Shown here: positions 1-9,847 of the stretch, in pieces
Numbering within the stretch: position 1 is the first letter of the stretch
How the letters are laid out: every line of letters starts with the position of its first letter
DNA from: Agapanthus africanus
Lineage: Eukaryota; Streptophyta; Magnoliopsida; Asparagales; Amaryllidaceae
Assembly (NCBI GenBank): GCA_030015575.1
Contig: JASDDO010000026.1
Span: 194,333,739-194,397,738 of the forward strand
Length of the DNA: 64,000 bases
Reading direction: 5' to 3'
Translations under genes and position numbers: made by a program
The notes under the pieces: model-generated
The model's input: the letters and a program-made list of their open reading frames with translations, nothing else
Told to the model about the DNA's origin: nothing
Databases searched by the model: none

Positions 1-18
1 GCGTTTCTCTTCCAAGAC

Positions 19-1206
19 ATGGTAGGGATGATGTTACAGCCGGACCCTCCAGCTGAAGACCCACCGATCATTATTGAAGACAACAGAGGGGAGACATCTA
101 ACCCTCCTCCGGCTCTTTCAGCGGCCAAGGAGGAAACCATTTCCAAGGCCGCACTAGATGACTATATAGCTCAACAAATACGAGCTCACCAGGAGAATGA
201 AGCAGCCGGCCAAGTCGTCAAAACTGGGCGACCGTATCCAAGCTGGTATGACCAAATAAAATACCCACCGGGATACACAATCCCTAAATTCCATGTGTAC
301 AAGGGGACAGGCAATCCTCACCAGCACGTCGCCCAGTTCAGAGCTCTTTACGGCAACACCGGGGGCGATGATAAGCTTTTACTCCGTTAATTCGTCGGCA
401 GTTTGTCGGAAACAACATTTGAGTGGTAGTCCGAGCTTCCAAACGACTCCATTAAGACTTTCACAGAAATGGAGTTGTTATTCACCCAGCGATTCCCGAG
501 TGCTAGTGAACGCACCCCGATAACGGCATTGATCAATGCCAGGGTGAAGCCAGGCGAGACGTGGGTCCAATACGCCATCCGATGGCGGAATCTGTGGTCG
601 AAATGCGAACAGCGGATCGAAGAAGCGCCAGCGGTAGGCATGTTTGTGGGCACTTTGGACCCTCATGTAACCATTTCACAATTCATGATGTTCTTTAAGC
701 CGATCACATTCCAAGCCTTAATCGACAAACTGGCCCAAATAGACCAGATGGGTTATAGACCGTCTCCTCCAAAGCCGGACTCTCGAAACGAGAAGGGAAA
801 GGGGAAAGCGATCGTCGTAGCCAATGCTCAACAGCAGCCTGGTGGCCCGAGATCAGTTGATCGCCAAAATAACAGAACTCGATCTCTCGAAGATAAAATG
901 AGTCGCCCATACTCGTTCCCTCGAGACAAGACAAAGAGGTTATTCAAGTTTTCACTCTGCAACAGGCTCATTACGCTCCCAAAGCCAAGACGCCCAGCGC
1001 AACCAGGCGACATTAGCAATCCCAACTACTGCCCTTATCGCCGAATGTTGGGCCATCCGATCGAGAATTGTTACATCTTCAAAAGCTGGATAGAAGATCA
1101 GTACCAGCAGGGAAAATTCGTATTATCTGAGAACTGGAAGGTGAACTCGCCTCGGCCACACACTCCCAAGAAAATGGATGCACCGAGGGATCATGTTCTT
1201 TCGTAG
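19..1206 (+). pseudogene. Tat gag, capsid region and first zinc-knuckle module
   Basis: One reading frame carries the retrotransposon gag core, from about FHVYKGTGNP (near 290) through the RWRNLW region (near 580). It ends in a zinc-knuckle-like module, C-P-Y-R-R-x3-G-H-P-x-E-x-C, near 1025-1070, followed by FKSWIEDQYQQG. The usual CxYHR appears as CPYRR, so one histidine ligand may be lost. The frame is interrupted by TAA at 388-390 and TAG at 427-429, and ends at TAG 1204-1206. Translation between the stops stays in register and keeps family motifs, so these are single-base nonsense changes. The true start may lie upstream of the window; ATG 19 is simply the first in frame. Confidence 0.75.
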
Positions 1207-1250
1207 AAGAAGCTCTATGGGAGGTCGCTTTTTCAGCCAAGACGAAAAGA

Positions 1251-2327
1251 ATGCTGAAGGATCTCCACACATGTCCGGCAATTAGGTGGAAGAATCCACT
1301 TGAACCTGAGATCATCGATGGGATGCTAAAGCCGCGCCCAACTCTAAAAATTGGTGGTGATAGCCAAAGCACTCACACCCAGTCGTCAAAATCTTCAAAG
1401 AAGAAGAAGAAATCCAAGAAGCCCGTGAAGCCTGGCGACAAGCGCACAGACCTACAAAAACAGATTGACGCGCTGGAAGAGTATAACCAGAAGGCGCGGA
1501 CTCCGGTCACACTTCAAGAGTTTCTCAGCCACGTCCTTGAGGACGGAAATGATGGAGAAGACTTATCGGATGAATCTGAAGATTACGTGGCAAGTTGCCA
1601 TGTGATCTCTCATTTATCGCTAGACAATGAAGAGCCTCCTTGCACAAAGAAACTGGGGGCGGGTCCTGATCCAGAACTCCTGGGGCCATCAGATGAAATA
1701 ATTGATGCATTCCTAAACATATCTCTTCTTAAAAGCAAAACTGATCGGGAGCGTGAGATGGCCATATTTGAAAAGGCCAAACGTCGGCGACTGGACGAAA
1801 GGTCTGAAATATCCCCGCCAGGTCAAAATACCTCCATTGCAAATAAAAACTGGTTCAAGATGAGGAAGAGGTTCGCCAAAGCCATATCAATGGGAATGAA
1901 GCTGCCACCCTCTGAAGGAAACATTCTTGGTGAAGCAGAAATACATCCTAGCTACTGCTTATATCATCGAAAGATTGCGCACCCTACTGAAGAGTGCAAC
2001 GCTTTTAAAAGATGGTGGCAGGGATATATTGCTCACCGGCAGAATTTCAAGCGGATAAAACACAAAGCTCGTTGGGAGTAGAGAAGTATGACCGAGGAGC
2101 ATAAAAGAACCACCGGTAACTGTCGCATGATCAATGCCAGGGGATCGCAAGTTCTTACCTTCGGGAGCGACTCTGATGAAGAAATGTCTCTTGGCCCTCT
2201 CTTTAAAGAGTTCGCCCTGGGAAAAGAGGAAGAACCGAGGACCTGTGAAAATATTCAGCTGCGCAACCGCACGCTGCCCGAAAAGAATCTTGAACTCTCG
2301 AACAGTGGGTCAAATAGAAAAGGATAA
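1251..2327 (+). pseudogene. Tat gag continuation, second zinc-knuckle module and acidic motif
   Basis: This reading frame is shifted relative to the upstream gag, so a frameshift lies near 1207-1250. It has a lysine-rich stretch (near 1395-1430), then an acidic segment. Near 1750 comes a REREMAIFEKAK motif, and near 1945-2010 a second knuckle, C-L-Y-H-R-x3-H-P-x-E-E-C. TAG at 2079-2081 is in frame. Just beyond, near 2155, is a motif TFGSDSDEE. The frame then shifts back near 2300-2330 into the protease frame. The EMAI.EKA and knuckle motifs recur downstream near 3880 and 4225, so this part of the polyprotein is internally duplicated. Function is inferred as nucleocapsid-like. Confidence 0.65.
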
Positions 2328-2329
2328 GG

Positions 2330-3483
2330 GGAAAGAAAAGGTTTCTGAGGATATCGTCCTTAATGACCAAACCGTCGAAAAGCTGACAGCCAAGGACCTG
2401 CCAAAGAAAAGTAAGGTGGACTACAACGTTCTCGCACACTTTAGAAAGATACCCTCGCAGCTCAGCATTCTTGACGCGCTTCTGCTATCCAAAGAGGCGA
2501 GAGATTCACTGATCAAGGCATTACAAGAGCCCGAGCAATTCCAAGCTTTCCTCGCCGAAGAAAAGATGAAGGACGAGCTGGAAGAAATGCACACCGCCGA
2601 TATCACCTTCGGCGACGAAGATCTCCTCCTTGGGACATGCGAGCACAACCGTCCCCTATATGTCTCCGGATACTGTCATGACATCAAGATAGGTAAAATC
2701 CTAGTCAACAATGGGTCTTCCGTCAATCTCCTTAACGTAAGGGTGTTAAAGGAAATCTGCATGAGCATTCAACACCTCGCTCGCGATAAAATCACCATCT
2801 CCGAATTTAACTCCCAGTCATTACGGACGCTTGGGTCTGTAATATTGACACTACGCTTTGGGCCGCTTGTCACGGACATTAAGTTTCACGTCATTGACAC
2901 CAAGACATGCTACAATGCTTTGCTCGGCCGGCCTTGGTTACACGAGTACAACATCATCCCTTCTACACAACATCAGTGTATGAAGTATTTCAAGGATGGT
3001 CTCGAGTATACCGTAAAAGGGGAGTTGAACCCATTCTCCGTGAATGAAGTCCGCAAGTACGAAGATGAAAAATACTTCTTACCAGACTTTGAGGACACAG
3101 AAAGATGTCACAAACCGGAGGACAAAGCTATCACCACCATTCCGGTCTTCGGGAGTGATACCGAGGAGGAAGGAGAGATAATCTACTCAGGTCCGCCCCA
3201 GTGCAACAAGCCGGGACCGTCCGCTCCTATGCTTATCTTCGGCAGCGACTCGGAAGATGAGATCCATGCCGTATTCTCTGCTCGGCCTTCAGTAAAAACC
3301 TTCGCTGATGAAGAGCAAAGTTTGCAAGTATCCATGGTCCCGCCCAAGCATCATAAAGAACTAGATGCGCTTGATACCTACAGTGTGGAGGAACTGCAGA
3401 TATTCTACGTCCCTCCCAGGCGAAAAGGTGATCTTATTCTACCGATCCGGGAAAACCAAAGTGGAGAAAGAAATCTGGTATGA
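2330..3483 (+). pseudogene. Tat aspartic protease domain with altered catalytic residue
   Basis: A retropepsin-like fold is recognisable: the flap-proximal motif reads LVNNGSSVNLL near 2701-2733, and the C-terminal motif YNALLGRPWLH lies near 2911-2943. Family members have Asp at the first position of the D-x-G-S motif; here codon 2707-2709 is AAC (Asn), so proteolysis should be lost. Upstream (near 2400-2560) is a helical segment with LSILDALL and ALQEPEQF. Downstream are two acidic motifs, VFGSDTEEE near 3150 and LIFGSDSEDE near 3235, both echoing the copy near 2155. TGA 3481-3483 ends the frame next to a frameshift around 3470. Confidence 0.75.
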
Positions 3484-4428
3484 CGCGGATTCTACACTTG
3501 ACAGGCTCCAGCCCATCCGTTTGCCCAGATATTACACAGATGGACTGAAGAGACTCTTGAGACGCCAAGGTGTACCCCTTAAGCAAACTGCACGCAAGAA
3601 CGGTTCTATAACAGGATATGGAATGTTCCCAGAACTTAACAAAAGTTGCCCAACGGGAGAATGGAAACGACCGGGCTTGGATATGTTCAATCCAAGAAAT
3701 GAAAGCTACTCCGCGACTGCTACGTCATACATGACTTTGATGAAGAAGGAGATGCTCTGTGGGAAGAGGCTAACCCTGAACCAGAAAGAGCTCCCACCGT
3801 GAAAATGCCAAGTCCGTCGTTCGAAGAACAAATGGACAAGCTTGTAAGGAAAGCAGGTCAAAAGGTTCGAGACAACCATAATCGCGAAATGGCCATCTAC
3901 GAGAAAGCCAGGACGCAACGCCTTTTTCAGCAGGCTGTGAAAAATGAAAATGCTCTCCTTATCAACCCGTTGTACAAAAGGCCCGACGCAGAGGCAGAAA
4001 TAAATCAAAAAACGGGAAAGGCGTTCAACAGCGACAAAGCGGGTCTAGGAAGCCACGCGATCAGGAATCGAGCAGTCTGGATTCGTCTCTTATGAAAAAG
4101 ATGAGTCGAGAATATTCTTTTCATCAAGACAAGACAAGGAAGATATTCGATCTCGTCATAAAACATCAAATGATTACCCTCCCGGAGTCTAAGCACCCCG
4201 AGCAAGCAGCGAAGTCTCTCACCCGGACTACTGCTCATATCACAGGGCAGTAGGGCATCCTATTGAAGACTGCTTCACCTTTAAGAACTAGGTCGAAGAT
4301 CAATATCAACAAGGCAGGTTCGCTCTGTCCAGCAGCTGGAGGGTAACCCACCAAAAAAGCATTTACCCAAATCCACGAGAATAGAACCAGATCAACATCG
4401 GTCTTGGAAGCGAGCTCGTACCTGTCAC
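3484..4428 (+). pseudogene. Degenerate protease-RT linker with third knuckle-like module
   Basis: Fragments in two frames continue the polyprotein. Motifs repeat those of gag: NREMAIYEKA near 3885 matches REREMAIFEKA near 1750. MSREYSF followed by DKTRK near 4100-4130 matches MSRPYSF followed by DKTKR near 898-930. A frame near 4225-4290 reads C-S-Y-H-R-x3-G-H-P-x-E-D-C, then VEDQYQQG, matching the first knuckle module. Stops interrupt the segment. This is best read as an ancient internal duplication of a gag nucleocapsid block placed between protease and RT. I cannot tell whether it was ever translated as a functional domain. Confidence 0.55.
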
Positions 4429-5712
4429 GTGATCACACTGTCAGAAGAGGAGCCCGAGAATGTGGATGAACTCCCCTGGTACTTCGAAAACGATGATGAC
4501 GAGGTAATCTCGGAATTTCCACCGGCACCAAAAGAGCTGGAAGATGGAATACATACTACTGCAGATAATCTCAAGAAAATTGACTTGGGGACAACAAGTC
4601 ACCCGCGGCCGACATTCGTTAGTGAGCTATTGTCTGAAGAAAGGGTGGCTGCACTAAAAGACGTGCTTATGCATCATAGAGATTGCTTTGCATGGAATTA
4701 TTCTGAGATGCCAGGACTAGACCCAGAGATTGTTGTCCACAAATTAGCAATATCCCCGGACGTTAAGCCAATCAAGCAAGCACCGAGGAGAATGCGGCTT
4801 GAGCTTAAGATGAGCATCAACGCCGAGGTCAAGAAGCTAATCGACTCCAGCTTCATCCAGATGGTTCAATATCCTGACTGGATCGCTAACATTGTCCCGG
4901 TGATGAAGAAAAATGGTACGGTACGTATCTGCGTAGACTTTCGGGATCTCAATAAAGCCTGCCCGAAGGATAACTTCCCAGTACCGGTCACCGAACTGAT
5001 GATAGACAATACGTCCACTCATGAGGTTTTCTCCTTCATGGACGGCTCATCAGGATACAATCAGATAAAGATGCATCCTGAGGATCAGAAGCACATTGCT
5101 TTCCGGACTCCTTTAGGCATATTTTGCTACAAGGTGATGCCTTTCGGTCTAAAGAATGCCGGTGCCACCTATCAGAGGGCCATGACGAAAATCTTCGACG
5201 ACCTCATACATGAAATCGTCGAATGCTATATTGACGACCACGTAGTAAAAAGAAAATCATACGAGGAACATTTAGAGCATCTGAAGATCGTGTTTCAGCG
5301 CCTTCGGCAGTACAACTTGAAGATGAATCCTCTCAAATGCGCATTCAGAGTCTCCTCGGGCAAATTCCTGGGATTCATCATCCGACACCGAGGCATCGAG
5401 ATAGACCCGTCGAAGATCAAGGCGATTATGGAAATCCCTCCACCAAGGACTCTCAAGCAATTGCGGTCTCTCCAAGGAAAGCTCGCGTACATCCGGCGAT
5501 TTATAGCCAATCTCTCAGGCAAGTGCCGTCCTTACAGTCACCTGATAAAGAAGGGAACCCCGTTCATCTGGGATCACAAATGCCAAGGTGCACTGGACGA
5601 AATCAAGCAATACCTGCAGAATCCGCCAGTACTGGCCGCTCCCGTTAAGGGAAAACCTCTCGTCCTGTACACAACAGCCCTTGAAGGTTCTTTAGGCGCG
5701 CTGTTGGCATAA
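4429..5712 (+). pseudogene. Tat reverse transcriptase
   Basis: The RT domain is nearly complete in one frame. Motifs in order: PRRMRLELK (near 4780), VRICVDFRDLNKACPKDNFP (near 4921), FMDGSSGYNQI with the catalytic Asp (near 5035), AFRTPLGIFCYKVMPFGL (near 5098), YIDD at 5227-5238, KCAFRVSSGKFLGF (near 5335) and RFIANLSGKCRP (near 5500). The last is typical of the Tat branch. The acidic N-terminal part (SEEEPENVDE, near 4440) precedes the RT. TAA 5710-5712 interrupts an otherwise continuous frame in place of a likely Gln codon (CAA to TAA). RT motifs themselves look intact. Confidence 0.9.
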
Positions 5713-6534
5713 GAGAACGACCAAGGGAAGGAAAGAGCTCTCTACTATTTGAGTCGAGTTCTAATGGGGGCAGAAAGTAATTACTCTCCCATTGAAAAAC
5801 ATTTCCTGGCGTTGATCTTCGCAGTAACGAAGCTCAGACACTATGCGTTGGCACACGAGGTCCATCTCATATCGAAGGTCGATCCTCTCAAATATTTGAT
5901 GTTGAAGGCCATATTAACAGGACGACTCTCTAAATGGGCCCTGCTCTTGATGGAATTCTCGATAACTTATCGGGCTCTTAAGGCAGTGAAAGGCCAGGCC
6001 ATCGCCGACTTCTTCGCTGAGCATCTGATACCTACCGATTCTCCTTTGAATTGCGAACTGCCAGACGAACATGCGTTTGACACGATCGACGGGGGTGATA
6101 CCTGGTGGGAACTTTATTTTGATGGAGCGTCTTCCATGAAGAAGCGCAAACAAACTACCCCTATAATCAAATTGGGGGTAGGCCTCATCTTCGTAACTCC
6201 ACAAGGAGGGATAATGCGCTTCGCCTTCTCCTTGACAGAGCCGAGAACAAACAATGATGCCGAATATGAAGCTTTGATAGCAGGTTTCAAGATCGCTATC
6301 GATATGGGAATTGAAAGCCTCCTCATATACGGAGATTCCTAACTAATCGTTAGTCAAGTAAATGGCAACTATCAGACGTGCAAACCAGAGTTGGTGAAGT
6401 ACGGCGAAAGGGTGCAGCAACTGTTGACCTAAATTCCTTCCTACACCCTGGAAAGCATACCGCGCGCGGAAAATAGCAAGGTAGATGCATTAGCCAAGCT
6501 CGCTAAAGAGCTGGCCGACGAGAACCTCGATGAC
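5713..6534 (+). pseudogene. Tat RNase H region: degenerate RNase H plus archaeal-type RNase H
   Basis: The frame continues in register after TAA 5710-5712. The first part (ALYYLSRVL, NYSPIEKHFLALIFA, near 5738-5830) is the connection/RNase H fold that in this lineage lacks the catalytic set. A second domain starts near 6100 with WELYFDGASS. Its Asp is at 6121-6123, the DAEYEAL acidic residues at about 6256-6270, and the GDS Asp at 6334-6336. These three match the archaeal-type RNase H of Tat elements. TAA codons at 6340-6342 (again CAA to TAA by context) and 6430-6432 break the frame. Downstream, AENSKVDALAKLAK (near 6470) ends the domain. Confidence 0.85.
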
Positions 6535-7911
6535 GTGAGGATCGTTGTGCAAAGCCGTCGGATTCTTGCTCCAGCAGAAGTATCTCCGAAGATGTCCGAA
6601 GAAAATGGAGCGACCGAGCGAATGACTCTGCAAATAAAAGATCAGGAAAAGGCCACAGATTGGAGAGAAGTCTTTATAGATTACTTCAAATACCGTCGAA
6701 CACCTGAAGATGCGTCCTCAAGACATCAGCTTATGAAACGAGCTCTGTCTTTTGCTTTCGTCAATGATACTCTGTATAAGAGATCATTTGATTCTCTATG
6801 GCTAAGATGCCTGGGACCTGAAGAGGCAAAGAGAGTCGTCCAAGAAACTCATGACGGACTCTGCGGTTCTCACCAAGCCGGGCCGAAGATGAAGCTGAAG
6901 ATCAAACGGATGGGTTATTGTTGGCCCACGATGATCGAAGACTGCCTCGAATACGCGAAGCAGTGCCATTCATGCCAGATTCATGGAGACTTCATCCATC
7001 AGCATCCGAATCCGCTACATCTGACAGTGGCTAGCTGGCCGTTTGAAATGTGGGGGACCGACATAATCAGGCCCATCGAACCAACATCGTCCAGAGGACA
7101 TCGGTTCATTTTGGCGACAACTGATTACTTCTCAAAATGGGCAGAGGCAGTACCGCTGAGGGAAGTCAAGAAGGAGAATATCCTCCATTTCTTCAAGACA
7201 CATGTCATTTATCGATTTGGTACCCCACGACGGATCATCTCCCATAACGGGCCAGCCTATAGAAGCCACAAGATCAGCCGCTTCGCACAACAACATAATA
7301 TAGACTGGAGATACTCCTCAGTCTATAATCCCCGGGCTAACGGTCTAGCTGAGGCTTTTAACAAGGCCCTGACGAAGATCGTAAAAAAGACAGTGTCCCG
7401 AAATAAGAAGGACTGGTACGAGAGACTGCATGAAGCTCTCTGGGCATATCGAACTACGTTCAAAACGGCCACGAACACAACTCCGTATGCATTGGTATTC
7501 GGTACAGAGGCGGTACTTCCACTCGAGATAGAGCTACCCTCTTTACGAGTGGCAGTTTACTACGAGCTAACAGACGAAGAGAATGCTCACCTTCGGCTTG
7601 AGGAGCTCGATGGCCTTGATGAAATCCGGCTCATAGCACAACAAAATATGGAGGCTTATAAAGCAAAGATGACGCGCTCATACGAAAGATTGACTAGGCC
7701 GAGGACATTCCGCCAAGGCGAACTCGTGCTAGTGGTCAAAAGACCTATGATCCCCAATCGTTCTAAACGGGGGAAATTCGAGCCGAACTATGAAGGCCCG
7801 TATATCATAGACAAGGTCTACCAGGGTGGAGCCTATCTACTCATGGACATGCATGGCGAAAGACCTTTCAGGCCAATAAACGGTCGCTTCCTAAAGAAAT
7901 ACTACGCCTAA
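6535..7911 (+). pseudogene. Tat integrase, catalytic Asp replaced by His
   Basis: The N-terminal HHCC zinc finger is visible (HDGLCGSH near 6850, CHSC near 6964). The catalytic core has Asp in GTDII (7060-7062) and Glu in NGLAEAF (7351-7353). The middle Asp of the usual S-D-N-G motif is CAT (His) at 7243-7245. Family members need all three acids for strand transfer, so this copy should be inactive. The C-terminal region (SKRGKFEPNYEGPY, near 7756) carries the expected GPF/Y-like module and ends NGRFLKKYYA with no chromodomain. This frame is open for 458 codons, the longest intact stretch of pol. Confidence 0.9.
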
Positions 7912-7992
7912 CAAGTCACGACCTAGGTCAACGATAAATGATGAGGACTATATCCGCTCTCTATCTTCCTAAGCCTAAACTCTATAAGTAGT

Positions 7993-8260
7993 AGCCGGCT
8001 AACGGACCGAAACGTCCTTAAACTAACAACGGACCGAAACGTCCTTAAAGTAATAGTTGACCGAAACGTCCTTAAATAAAGACGGACTGAAACGTCCTTA
8101 AACTAACAACGGACCGAAACGTCCTTAAACTAAAGACGGACCGAAACGTCCTTAAACTAACAACGGACCGAAACGTCCTTAAACTAACAATAGACCACCA
8201 TGTCCTAAAACTAGCTGTTGACCGAGACGTCAATAAACTGTGGTGGATTGCAGCGTCCCG
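7993..8260 (+). repeat. About eight 27-bp tandem repeats with a GGAC..GTCC mini-hairpin
   Basis: The unit reads ggaccgaaac gtccttaaac taacaac. Each unit can pair GGAC with GTCC across the six-base loop cgaaac. Copies degrade toward 8240. A related array lies at 18598-19130 in the probable LTR. No coding potential; apparent reverse-strand reading frames follow the repeat periodicity. Confidence 0.85.
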
Positions 8261-8299
8261 AAGCAGATACAAAAAAAAGGATAAAAAAAAGAAAAAAAA

Positions 8300-8620
8300 G
8301 AAAACGGTATGTCCATAAGCAAAATAGGCATGGTTGAAAACTCGAAAGGGCTCCATGAGTAAAAACAGCAGGATTACCGGCAAGTTTTGTGAAAACCCGA
8401 AAGGGCCCCGTGAGTAAAAACAGCATGATTACCGGCGAGTTTTGTGAAAACCCGAAAGGGCGCAACCTCATTAAAATATAAAAAAAAGAAAATAAAATAA
8501 AATGGTATGTCCATAAGCAAAATGGACACGGATGAAAACCCGAAAGGGCTCCGTGAGTAAAAACAGCAGGGCTACCGGCGAGTTTTTTGAAAACCCGAAA
8601 AGGCACAATCTCGTTAAAAG
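8300..8620 (+). repeat. Imperfect 54-bp repeats (gaaaacccgaaaggg type)
   Basis: The block gaaaacccgaaagggctccgtgagtaaaaacagc plus an accggcgagtttt tail starts near 8337, 8391 and 8534, with a partial copy near 8446. Poly-purine runs (8270-8302, 8480-8500) lie between. A flanking phrase, ggtatgtccataagcaaaat, occurs near 8306 and 8504, so the whole block is itself duplicated. Short self-complementary words (gtttt-gtg-aaaac) are present. Confidence 0.75.
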
Positions 8621-8860
8621 ACACTTGTAAGGTCCTCTCGACTTTATAAGGAGAAACCACCTGCGTGATATCCTTACGACTCACAAGTGAGCAACGCACT
8701 TAGGGATCCCCACGATTCCTAAGGAGAAATTACACTTGCGAGATCTTCACGACTCGTAAGGAGAACCATCTTATGAGACCCTCACGGCTCATAAGATTTG
8801 AAAGTCTTAAGCTACAGGGATCTAAACCTGTTCTTAAGCAGCCACCATAACTTCCGACAC
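8618..8860 (+). repeat. Hairpin cassette, copy 1
   Basis: Consecutive short inverted repeats with similar loops. CTTAGGGAT (8699-8707) pairs with ATTCCTAAG (8715-8723) across ccccacg. CTTATGAG (8770-8777) pairs perfectly with CTCATAAG (8788-8795) across accctcacgg. The block ends with a phrase agtctta..ctaaacctgttcttaag that is shared with the other two cassettes. Confidence 0.75.
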
Positions 8861-8862
8861 TG

Positions 8863-8925
8863 CCCTACAAGTGGTTCAGTATTGACCCTTGTATACAATC
8901 CACGGGCGCGAATAAACATTTCCCT
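8863..8925 (+). repeat. 60-bp motif gccctac..gtatacaatccacggg, copy 1
   Basis: The segment starts gccctacaagtgg and ends ttgtatacaatccacgggcg followed by an A-rich stretch. Matching segments occur at 9567-9630 and 19300-19360 in the same order. It lies between hairpin cassettes 1 and 2. No function is assigned. Confidence 0.6.
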
Positions 8926-8969
8926 GACAAAGTCACATCCGTGACTAAGGATATGTTTACACGGTGAAC

Positions 8970-9190
8970 AACCCTTGTAAGTCTTCTCGACTTATAAGGA
9001 GAAAACACTCTTGTAAGATCCTTACGACTTATAAGAGACCATGCACTTAGGAATCCTCATGATTCCTAAGGAGAAAATGCACCTACGAGATCCTCGCGAC
9101 TCGCAGGGAGAAATACCTTTATGAGACCCTTACGGCTCATGAAGTCAAAAGCCTTAGTCGACAAGATCTTAACCCTGTTTGCTAAGCCAC
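8970..9190 (+). repeat. Hairpin cassette, copy 2
   Basis: CTTGTAAG (8974-8981) faces CTTATAAG (8991-8998). CTTGTAAG (9010-9017) faces CTTATAAG (9028-9035) across atccttacga. CTTAGGAAT (9046-9054) pairs perfectly with ATTCCTAAG (9062-9070) across cctcatg. CGAG/CTCG and TTATGAG/CTCAT arms follow near 9085 and 9120. The order of hairpins is the same as in copies 1 and 3. Confidence 0.75.
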
Positions 9191-9289
9191 CTTTGTTCGA
9201 CATCAACAGAGGCAAATGATGATTCGCTTTTGGCAATATTCCAGTTGTAGCGGTGCTGATGCTTTAATTGGTGTCTAATTCCAGGTTTG

Positions 9290-9632
9290 CAGCGAGAAAC
9301 TAGCGAGCCACACATGCATACGAAATAGCCGAAATGATGGGGCAACTTGCAAATAAAGAACAACAAGTAAAAAAATATATGCATGCAAAATAGATGAAAT
9401 GATTGGGCAACTCGCAATAAAAAGCAGCGAGGAAAAATAAAATAAAAAGCCGAAATGATTGAGCACCGTGAAAAATAGCCGAAATGATTGGGCAATCGCG
9501 ACCTTCGCGATATAAAAGCTGAAATGATAGAGCATCGCGGAAAGAAATAAAACAAAATGAAATTTATGCCCTACAGGTGATATCACATCAATCCCTGTAT
9601 ACAATCCAGGGGCGCAAACAAAGAAGGAATCA
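9290..9632 (+). repeat. Degenerate repeats of gccgaaatgattgggca, then copy 2 of the 60-bp motif
   Basis: Phrases close to gccgaaatgattgggcaa recur near 9327, 9386, 9450, 9477 and 9518, separated by A-rich linkers and by tcgc..gcga mini-palindromes. From 9567 the segment gccctacaggtga..ctgtatacaatccagggg repeats the motif seen at 8863. Apparent reverse reading frames here are rich in Phe and Ser and match nothing I know. Confidence 0.6.
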
Positions 9633-9847
9633 CACCTTCCCTTCCCAGGCTCCATCAGAAAACGAAGCCAAATCTCGACGGTTTAGGGATAGCCTAGAGA
9701 TCGTCAACAGCGTTCCTTCCCATTCCAGCAGGATTCAGAAGCTGAAATCAGCCCTGGAGCTACGGCAAAACCCCTACTCCAAATCTCAATGGTTCACAGA
9801 CAACCTAGAGACCAATTCGACATTCGTCTCATTACAACAGACGCAAC

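Noticed and set aside
8072..9655. Reverse-strand Phe/Ser-rich frames (8072-8383, 8211-8699, 9169-9655) as membrane proteins
   Set aside because: They follow tandem repeats and A-rich linkers read in reverse; hydrophobicity is a composition effect.
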